This document shows positions 56,220 to 64,000 of a stretch of 64,000 bases of DNA, one piece after another. Source of the stretch: Takakia lepidozioides (taxonomy: Eukaryota; Streptophyta; Takakiopsida; Takakiales; Takakiaceae). The translations under genes were made by a program, and so were the position numbers. Under the pieces are notes generated by a model. That model made no database searches, was not told where the DNA came from, and saw nothing but the letters and a program-made list of their open reading frames with translations. The stretch is taken from NCBI GenBank assembly GCA_030704615.1, contig CM060731.1:83804756-83868755 (forward strand), read 5' to 3'. Within the stretch, counting starts at the first letter, position 1; each line of letters starts with the position of its first letter.

Positions 56220-58100
56220 GGCGTATGAGCGAATGATGCGCGAAGGGGTGAAGCCCAACCACATCACGTTCGGTTGCATTTGCAATGCATATGCAAGCCT
56301 AGGAGCCCTAGAAAAGGGGAAAGAGGTCCATGATGACCTCGTCAAAGCTGGAATTGTACCAGATGTCATTCTGAACACTGCCTTGGTGGACATGTATGCC
56401 AAATGTGGGTGCATTAAGGATGCAAAGGCAGTTTTCAACAATATGCAGGCTGAACGAGATGTGGTGTCATGGAGCGCGATGCTTGCAGGGTATGCACAAC
56501 AGGGACGTGGGGTGGAGGCTTTGGAGACCTATGAACAAATGATGGGGGAAGGGGTGAAGCCCAACCACATCACGTTTGTGTGCGTTTGCAATGCGTGTGC
56601 AAAGCTTGGGAGCTCTGGAAAAGGGCAAAGAGGCCCACGGCGAAATCGTCAGAGCTGGAATTGTACCCGATGTCATTCTGAACAATACCCTCGCGGACAT
56701 GTATGCCAAATGTGGGAGCATTGAGGATGTGAAGGCAGTGTTCAACAATATGGCTGAATGAAATGTGGTGTCATGGAACGCGATGCTTGCAGGGCATACA
56801 CAGCAGATGGAGGCTTTGGAGACGTGTGAGCAGATGATGGTGGAAGGGGTGAAGCCCGACCACATCACATCTATGCGTTTGCAAGCCTGGCAGCCCTGGA
56901 AAAGGGCAAAGAGTGCATGGTTGTATCGCAAAAGCTGGAATTGTACCAGATGTGATTCTGAACGATATCCTCGTGGGCATGTATGCAAAATGTGGGTGCA
57001 TCAAGGATGCGGAGGGAGTGTTTGACAGTATGGCTGAACGAGATTTGGTGTCGTGCAGTGCGATGATTGCAGGGTATGCACAGCAAGGGCGCGCGATGGA
57101 GGCTTTGGAGACCTATGAGCAAATGATGGGGGAAGGGGTGAAGCCCAACCGCATCACGTTTGTTTCCGTTTGTAATGCCTGTGCAAGCCTGGCAGCCCTG
57201 GAAAAAGGAAAAGAGGTCCATGGTGACATCGTCAAAGCTGGAATTGTACACTGCCCTAGTGGACATGTATGCCAAATGTGGGTGCATTGAGGAGCGAAGG
57301 GAGTGTTCGACAGTATGGCTGAACGAAATGTGGTGTCGTGGAGGTCCTGCAACTATTTGAGGGAATGTAAAAGAATGGCTTGAAGCCGGACAGTATCACC
57401 TTTATATGTGTTCTCTCTGCATGCAGCCACTCTGGCCTACTGAATGAAGGAAATCAAGATCATGGTGTCACTCCGACAGTAAAGCACTTTGGCTGTATGG
57501 TGGACCTTCTTGGACGTGCAGGACAACTAGATGAGGTAGTGGATCTGATTAATAAGATGCCAATCAATCTAGACGTTGTGGTGTGGAAGGCCTTGCTTCG
57601 TGCCTGCAGAATCCATGGCAATGTGGAGATGGCTGAATGTGCGGCAACATCTATCCTCAAATGGGATGAACACTAGGATGCCGCGACTTATGTGTTGCTA
57701 TCAAACATCTATGCTGCAGCTGGTAGGTGGGATAATACTGCAAAGGTGAGAAGAATGATGAAGAGTAGAGGGGTTAGAAAGGAGCCAGGTCGCTGCTACA
57801 TTGAGGTTGGCAATAGGGTGCACACCTTTGTTGTAGATGACATCCCAGAAATTAAGGAAATCCATGCTGAGCTGAGTCTGGGCAGATGAAAGGAGGCGGG
57901 GTATGTGCCTGACATGTGTTTGTATTGCATGATGTGGGGGAGGAGGAAAAGGAATTTTTTGTTTGCCACCACAGTGAGAAGCTGGCCATTGGTTTTGTGT
58001 CTGGAGACAAAGGTAGTGGATCTGCCAACATCCAGTCCAACAAGTGAAGTCCTGGCAGAACGGGAAGAGGAGATTTCAAGTACCTGGATATTAGGCAAGA
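56220..58100 (+). pseudogene. PLS-class PPR protein with E/E+ end, broken
   Basis: PPR proteins of this class bind organelle RNA and direct C-to-U editing. Repeats are clear: MMREGVKPNHITFGCICNAY, ALVDMYAKCGCIKDAKAVFN, ERDVVSWSAMLAGYAQQGRG, and so on through four or more cycles. The C-terminus has ITFICVLSACSHSGLLNEG, GCMVDLLGRAGQLDEVVDLI, VVVWKALLRACRIHGNVEMA (E motif), YVLLSNIYAAAGRWDNTAKV and a CYIEVGNRVHTFVVDD E+ segment, up to AGYVPDM. Frame changes near 56590, 56880, 57245 and 57300, and stops at 56758, 57674 and 57887, rule out an intact protein. No DYW domain follows. Confidence 0.8.
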
Positions 58101-58244
58101 GGAACTGACCCTGCTAAGATGAAGTTGACTTGGAAGTTGACTTGGAAGCTGACGTGTCCAAGGCCATGTTGGAAGAGTGCAAAATGTCCGAACAACAGTT
58201 AGGCATAAAACCCTGAACTCATTTCCGGTTTGTGACATGGATGA

Positions 58245-59330
58245 GTGAAGGGCAGCCTTGCGTGTGCAAACCTGGGAGCCCTGGAAAAGGGGAAAGAGGT
58301 CCATGATGAGATCGTCAAAGCTGGAATTGTACTAGATGTCATTCTGAACACTGCCCTGGTGGACATGTATGCCAAATGTGGGTGCATTAAGGATGCAAAG
58401 GCAGTTTTCAACAAATGCAGGCTGAACAAGATGTGGTGTCATGGAGCGCGATGCTTGCAGGGTATGCATAGCAGGGAGGCTTTGGAGACCTATGAGCAAA
58501 TGATGGGGGAAGGGGTGAAGCCCAACCATATCACGTTCCTTTGCGTTTGCAATGCGTGTGCAAGCTTGGGAGCCCTGGAAAAGGGCAAAGAGGTCCATGA
58601 TGACATTGTCAAAGCTGGAATTCTACCAGATGTCATTCTGAACACGGCCCTGGTGGACATGTATGCCAAATGTGGGTGCATTAAGGATGCAAAGGCAGTT
58701 TTGAAAGTTCAACAATATGCAGGCTGAACGAGATGTGGTGTCATGGAGCATGATGCTTGCAGGGTATGCACAGCAGGGACGTGGGGTGGAGGCTTTGGAG
58801 ACCTATGAACAAATGATGGGGGGTGAAGCCCAACCACATCACGTTTGTGTGTGTTTGCAATGCATGCGCAAGCCTGGCAGCTCTGGAAAATGGCAAAGAG
58901 GCCCATGGCGACATTGTCAGGGCTGGAATTGTACCCGATGTCATTCTGAACAATGCCCTCATGGACATGTATGCCAAATGTGGGAGCATTGAGGATGCGA
59001 AGGCAGTGTTCAACAATATGGCTGAATGAAATGTGGTGTCGTGGACCGCGATGCTTGCAGGGTATGCACAGCAGGATCGCGGGACGGAGGCTTTGGAGAC
59101 CTATGAGCAAATGATGGTGGAAGGGGTGAAGCCCGACCACATCACATCTGTGCGTTTGCAAGCCTGGCAGCCCTGGAAAAGGGCAAAGAGGTGCAAGGTG
59201 ACATCGTCAAAGCTGGAATTGTACCAGATGTCATTGTGAACACTACCATGATGTGGTGTCATTGAAGACGATGCTTGCAGGGTATCCACAGCAGGGACGT
59301 GGTATGGGGGCTTTGGAGACCTTGATCAGA
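58245..59330 (+). pseudogene. PPR repeat array, broken copy
   Basis: Near duplicates of the preceding repeats: NLGALEKGKEVHDEIVKAGI, ALVDMYAKCGCIKDAKAVFN, LETYEQMMGEGVKPNHITFL. Frame shifts occur near 58415, 58705, 58820 and 59165, and the copy ends abruptly. High identity to 56.2-57.3 kb indicates recent segmental duplication. Confidence 0.75.
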
Positions 59331-59835
59331 TGATGGGGCAAGGGGTGAAGCCCAACCACATCACGTTTCTATGCATTAGCAATGCGTGTGCAAGCCTGGC
59401 AGCTCTGGAAAAAGGGCAAAGAGGTCCAATGGCGACATGGTCAGAGCTGCAGTTGTACCAAATGTCATTATGAACAATACCCTCGTGGACATGTATGAAG
59501 GGAGTGTTTGACAATATGGCTGAATGAGATGGTCGTGGAGTGCGATGATTGCAGGATATGCACAGCAAGGGCACGGGATGGAGGCTTTGGAGACCTATGA
59601 GCAAATGATGTGCGAAGGGGGTGAAGCCCAACTACATGACGTTTGTTTGTATTTGCAATGCGTGTGCACTCTTGGCAGCCATGGAAAAGTGCAAAGAGGT
59701 CCATGGTGACATTATCAAATCTGGGATTGTACCCGATGGCATTGTGAACACTGCCCTGGTGGACATGTATGTCAAATGTGGGGTGCATCGAGGATGCAAA
59801 TGGAGTGTTTGACAGTATTGCTGAACGTGATGTGG
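59331..59835 (+). pseudogene. PPR repeat array fragment
   Basis: About 1.5 PLS cycles: CNACALLAAMEKCKEVHGDI, KSGIVPDGIVNTALVDMYVK, with deletions that remove the middle of an L motif near 59495. The frame is broken in several places. Confidence 0.7.
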
Positions 59836-59859
59836 TGCGTGATTGAGGCTGGACTTGAG

Positions 59860-61217
59860 GGGGATGTCCCTGTGGGGACTGCCCTTGTCAGCATTGTATT
59901 GCAGGTGTGAGAGTTTGATGGATGCCACCCGAGTATTTGACGTGCAATGCCCAAGCGAGATGGGCTCTCGTGGACTGCTATGATTGCAGGATCTGCTCAG
60001 CATGGTCATGGTCTTTTTACCTCTTTCAGCGCATGCAAAGAGAAGGCATGAAGGCAGATATTGTCTCTTTTATTATTGTCCTCAACGCTTGTGCTGGCCC
60101 GGAGGCTTTAGAACGGGGCAAGCAGCTCCTTGCCAGCATCATCAAAGCTGAATTTGAGTCAGATGTTGGACTCGGGAATGCCCTTGTCTTATGTATTGCA
60201 AGTGCAGGAGTGTGATGGATGCACTCAATGTGTTTGTCAGAATGCCTAAGCGAGATGTGGTCTCATGGACTGCGATGATTGGAGGATGTGCAACATAGTG
60301 GTCATGGTGAGGAGGCTTTCAAACTCTTTCGACAAATGCAAAGAGAGGGTGTGAAGCATCCCTGGAACAGGGCAAGTGGGTCCATGCCTACATTATCAAA
60401 TCTGTGTGTGACTCAGATGCTACGTCAGGAATGCCCTCATTGATTTGTATACCAAATGTGGGAGTGTAGAGGATGCACGGGAGGTGTTTGACAAAATTCT
60501 TAAACCAGATGTGGTCTCATGGACTACGATGATTATAGGATACGCTCAGCATGGGCGTGGGTCACAAGGCTCTCCAACTGTTTAAACTAGTGTGAAGCCA
60601 AATGAGGTCACATTTATTGGTGTTCTCTCTGCATGCAGCCATTTGGGCCTTGTAGATGAAGGTGGTCATTATTTTCAATCCATGTGTCAAGAGCATGGCA
60701 TTACACCAACATAAAAGCACTGCACCTGCATGGTTGACCTCCTTGGCCATGCAGGGCGCTTGGATGAAGAATATTTTATTGCCAACATGGCACTCAAACC
60801 AGGTGCTTCAGTGTGGGGGGCCTTGCTTGGTGCCCGCAGAATCTATGGAAAAGTGGAGTTAGCAGAGTGTGCTGCAGAATGTATTTTCAAGGTGGAATCA
60901 CAAGATGGATACATTTGCCATTGGAGATAGATCTCACCCACAAGCAGAGGAGATCTATGATGCGTTAGAGAGATTGACTTGGCAGATTAAGGAGGCGGGA
61001 TATGATATGCCTGAGACACGCTTTGTGTTGCGTGATGTGGATCAGCAGATGAAGGAACAGGCTCTTTACCACCACAGCGAAAAGCTGGCCATAGCTTTTG
61101 GGCTCATTAGCACACCCCCTAGGACCCCTATCCGCATCATTAAAAACCTATGTATATGTGGGATGCCACACTTACACCAAGTTGATATCCAAAATTGTTG
61201 CACGAGAAATTATTGCA
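59860..61217 (+). pseudogene. PPR-DYW protein, C-terminal part, broken
   Basis: A diverged PPR lineage, less like its neighbours: MQREGMKADIVSFIIVLNAC, GPEALERGKQLLASIIKAEF, then [39 protein letters not shown] and SVWGALLGARRIYGKVELAE. A DYW deaminase domain starts (HPQAEEIYDALERL, FVLRDVDQQMKEQALYHHSE, KLAIAFGLISTPPRTPIRII, KN). The H-x-E zinc/catalytic motif is present. The following C-x-x-C is destroyed by a frame shift near 61150 (the shifted frame reads YVGCHTYTKLISKIVAREII). After REII the domain is replaced by another PPR copy, so the terminal D-Y-W is missing. Confidence 0.8.
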
Positions 61218-61220
61218 ATG

Positions 61221-62390
61221 CTTGCAGGGGTATGCACAGCAGGGGCGCGGGATGGAGGCTTTGGAGCTCTATTCCAAAGTTTATTGAGCCTGTCACAGGC
61301 TGTCATTGTCAGCTGCTAGCAGCAAGGCAAGGATGTATGCATGATTTGTGCAGAGGCATGGATAGTTGAAGGAGCAGGGATAGAATGTGGGTCCAGATTC
61401 ATCCAAGGGGACCGGACTTCAAGCTCCAGATTACCTATGATTCCCTGTGGATCAATAGCTACAAGAAACCTGCATGGGTAGATGGTCAACTAAAGGCACA
61501 TTTGTTTGCATTTGCAGTGCGTGTGCAAGCCTGGCAGCCCTGGAAAAGGGTAAAGAGGCCCATGGTGACATCGTCAAATCTGGAATTGTACCAGATGTCA
61601 TTCTGAACATTGCCCAACGCGATGCTTGCAGGGTATGCACAGCAGAGGCGCGGGATGGAGGCTTTGGAGACCTATGAGCAAATGATGTGCAAAGGGGTGA
61701 GGCCCGACCACATCACGTTTGTGTGTTTTGCAGTGCGTGTGCAAGCCTAGCAGCTCTGGAATAGGGCAAAGAGGACCATAGTTGCATCGTCAAAGCTGGA
61801 ATTGTACCAGATGTCATCCTGAACACTGCCCTGGTGGACATGTATGCCAAATGTGGGTGCATTAAGGATGCGAATGGAGTTAATTTCAGCATTATGGCTG
61901 AACGAGATGTGGCGTCGTGGAACGCGTTGCTTGCAGGGGTATGCACAGCAGGGGCGCGGGATGGAGGCTTTGGAGCTCTATTCCAAAGTTTATTGAGCCT
62001 GTCACAGGCTGTCATTGTCAGCTGCTAGCAGCAAGGCAAGGATGTATGCATGATTTGTGCAGAGGCATGGATAGTTGAAGGAGCAGGGATAGAATGTGGG
62101 TCCAGATTCATCCAAGGGGACCGGACTTCAAGCTCCAGATTACCTATGATTCCCTGTGGATCAAAAGCTACAAGAAACCTGCATGGGTAGATGGTCAACT
62201 AAAGGCACGTTTGTTTGCATTTGCAATGCGTGTGCAAGCCTGGCAGCCCTGGAAAAGAGGAAAGAGGCCCATGGTGACATCGTCAAATACCAGATGTCAT
62301 TCTGAACATTGCCCAACGCGATGCTTGCAGGGTATGCACAACAGGGGCGCGGGATGGAGGCTTTGGAGACCTATGAACAAATGATGGGGG
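61221..62390 (+). repeat. Tandem duplication inside PPR cluster, 709-bp offset
   Basis: 61221-61680 and 61930-62390 are almost identical, including CTTGCAGGGGTATGCACAGC, the CTGTCATTGTCAGCTGCTAG block and CATTGCCCAACGCGATGCTT. Only a few substitutions and a short deletion in the second copy (near 62287) distinguish them. The duplicated block contains PPR pieces and the unit also present at 55250-55455. Confidence 0.88.
61740..61945 (+). pseudogene. PPR fragment between tandem copies
   Basis: One L-S pair: KAGIVPDVILNTALVDMYAK, CGCIKDAN, IMAERDVASWNALLAG, then the next tandem unit begins. No start or end of a gene. Confidence 0.7.
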
Positions 62391-63325
62391 AAAAGGTGAA
62401 GTGCAACCACATCACGTTTGTGTGCATTGGCAATGCTTGTGCAAGCCTAGCAGCCGTGGAAAAGGGAAAAGTGTGGGTCCAGGTTCAGCATCTGCGGCAC
62501 AATTCATAAAATCAGGCACTGCTAATGAAGGCATCTTCTTCAAAACATTTCACCCTGTTTTCCCCCCTTATCGAAATCGTCCTTAAATTTTCATGTTGAT
62601 TTCTGCAAGTTACTGGTTGAGTGAACCTTTGATAGTTGGCAATGCGTGTGCAAGCCTGACAGCTCTGGAGAAGGGCAAAGAGGTCCATGGCGACATTGTC
62701 AGAGCTGCAATTGTACCACATGTCATTCTGAACAATACCCTCGTGGACATGTATGAAGGGAACAGTATGGCTGAACGAGATGTGGTGTCGTGGAACTTGA
62801 TGTTTGTAGGGTCTGCACAGCAGGGGCACTGGATGGAGGTTTTGGCACCAGATGTTGTGCTTGGCACACTATGTAAACCCAGTAAGACCAGGGAGTAGTT
62901 GAGCAGCTCAGTCTCAACCCTTTCCTAGTGCCAACAAACTCTGATGTGGATTCACGCCAAGAAAGGTCTGGAAGCTGGAAAGCAGGTGCACACTCACAAG
63001 CATCGCAGGGTATGCACAGCAGGGACGTGGGATGGTGGATTTGGAGACCTATGATCAAATTATGGGGGAAGGGGTGAAGCCCAACACATCATGTTTTTGT
63101 GCGATTGCAATGCTTGTGCAAGCCTGGCAGCCCTGGAAAAGGTCAAAAGAGGTCTATGGTGACATTGTCAAAGCTGGAATTGTACCAGATGTCATTCTGA
63201 ACTCTGCCCTGGTGGACATGTATGCCCAATGTGGGTGCATTGAGGATGCAAAGCAAGGAACTTATGTGTACTCTGTTTATGTACTGAGTGGCAAGGAGGC
63301 TTTGGAGATTGTGAATGGGTGATGC
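62391..63325 (+). pseudogene. PPR fragments at end of cluster
   Basis: Pieces such as NACASLTALEKGKEVHGDIV, AERDVVSWNLMFVGSAQQGH, YDQIMGEGVKP and DIVKAGIVPDVILNSALVDM are joined with non-PPR segments. Each is short and out of frame with the next. No complete protein. Confidence 0.65.
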
Positions 63326-63800
63326 CTGGTAGGTGAACCTCATGTGTATTGTGATGCCTGTGCCAGTCTTTGAGCACTGAAAAAGTGCAGATGGATCTGT
63401 ATGTATTTGTAAGCCTTTACGTTCTGATCTGAGGTTCTCTGGTTTTATGACAGGAACAAAACAATTGTGAGCAGGAAGTGAAGGGCCAGCTCCTATTGGA
63501 ATTCCTCAATCAGCATAGCTGGGCCTGAATCAAACATCAATGGACTAGGCCTTTCGTCTTCACTAGGTGTTGTTGCTAAGAAAATAACCGATTGTGAGAG
63601 GGTCCCTAATCGAATGATGCTTCCAGGTACAGGTGAAGCAGAGGAATATAACATACTGTTACATCGCACTTTGCACCTAACTTCCCAACAAAGCGGTGTA
63701 GCATCAACCTCGGTCTGAGAGAGAAAGCCACAGTTCTATAGATTAGCATGATTAATTTTAAAGTTGCACTCTTAGGGTTTAATAATTCTCCTAAAAAACC
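63326..63800. other. Intergenic, no gene seen
   Basis: Flank between the PPR remains and the promoter of the edge gene. Contains CTCTTAGGGTTTAATAATTC (a telo-box-like TTAGGGTTT) near 63769-63785, a motif common in plant promoters. Nothing else recognised. Confidence 0.4.
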
Positions 63801-63805
63801 CACCG

Positions 63806-63812
63806 ATATATA
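63806..63812 (+). promoter_or_regulatory. TATA box (ATATATA)
   Basis: ATATATA lies 67 bp before an ATG and just upstream of a CT-rich leader, the normal layout of a plant promoter. Confidence 0.5.
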
Positions 63813-63830
63813 CTTTCATCTGCCCCTGCC

Positions 63831-63857
63831 TCTCTCTCTCTCTCTCTCTCTCTCTCT
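63831..63857 (+). repeat. (TC)n microsatellite in 5' leader
   Basis: 27 bp of pure TC repeat, between the TATA box and the ATG at 63879; resembles a plant pyrimidine patch. Confidence 0.9.
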
Positions 63858-63878
63858 ACACCATACATACAAACAACC

Positions 63879-64000
63879 ATGTCAACGTCGGAAATAGCCG
63901 ATATAATAGACACTGTAATGGACCAACAAATTCAGGAAATAACCCACCAAGACATGACAAACGTGATATACGACAGTTTCACGTCCAATGACCATCATGC
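63879..64000 (+). CDS. Start of an unidentified gene, cut by the window
   Basis: ATG at 63879 in the context AACCATGTC, open to the end of the window. It reads MSTSEIADIIDTVMDQQIQE, then ITHQDMTNVIYDSFTSNDHH. The TATA box, CT-rich leader and open acidic N-terminus agree with a real gene start, host or transposon. Only 40 codons are visible and no family is recognised. Confidence 0.4.
   Translation, partial: MSTSEIADIIDTVMDQQIQEITHQDMTNVIYDSFTSNDHH

Noticed and set aside
1-64000. tRNA, rRNA or organelle DNA
   Set aside because: No cloverleaf or rRNA core sequence was noticed by eye, but a covariance-model scan was not possible.

Overview
This window is nuclear DNA from a plant. The evidence is spliceosomal introns with GT-AG borders, a plant-type BSD-domain gene, PLS/DYW-type pentatricopeptide repeat (PPR) sequences, CACTA (En/Spm) transposase remains and dispersed TTTAGGG-like telomeric motifs. 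The abundance of DYW-PPR copies and transposons suggests a large-genome seed-free plant or a charophyte relative; I cannot name the species. Only the BSD gene looks like an ordinary host gene. A SET-like reading frame and a gene start at the right edge are further candidates. Most of the rest is mobile-element DNA of different ages.

Layout. 0.1-7 kb: BSD-domain gene on + with long introns. 7.9-8.2 kb: CACTA fragment. 8.8-12.7 kb: two FCP1/NIF-like (HAD phosphatase-fold) genes on -, with copies of palindrome 'B' in or next to their introns. 12,879-28,336: a ~15.5 kb DNA transposon ('element A') with terminal inverted repeats, an 8-bp target-site duplication and CATGAGC subterminal repeats. It holds a Mutator-like SWIM transposase (-), an intact ten-exon gene for a ParB-like/DNA-methyltransferase-like fusion of 1,449 aa (+), and two diverged paralogous genes of unknown function. 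28.5-33.3 kb: CACTA-related transposase_24 gene remains and an FCP1-like fragment. 33.8-35.2 kb: SET-like frame and a CACTA fragment. 35.8-37.2 kb: telomere-motif-rich ~400-bp repeats. 38-48.3 kb: a decayed 'element B' with a DUF7869-type transposase (-) and a broken ParB-like/MTase-like/FCP1-like gene (+). 48.3-51.9 kb: decayed CACTA TNP2-type transposase. 54.9-63.3 kb: a graveyard of PPR-DYW pseudogenes. 63.8-64 kb: promoter and start of a gene that runs off the window.

The most interesting signal is a system shared by the two elements. Each has a transposase on - facing away from a + gene that fuses a ParB-like (D/G-G-x-H-x) domain to a beta-class-like DNA methyltransferase fold. Each also has its own palindrome with 10-11-bp arms around a 2-bp centre, placed between the genes and inside introns. 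In element A the palindrome (arms GGAAATGCGG and CCGCATTTCC) forms a 1.7-kb satellite between the divergent genes, with 27 of 30 centre-to-centre distances at 52-54 bp (about five helical turns). A second cluster has spacings near 32, 53, 63 and 84 bp. In element B the palindrome (arms AACCTCCACTG and CAGTGGAGGTT) recurs at single sites, including introns. I infer that the ParB-MTase protein recognises or modifies its element's palindromes, as a segregation-like, copy-marking, self-silencing or anti-silencing device. The sequences and spacings are observed; the function is not.
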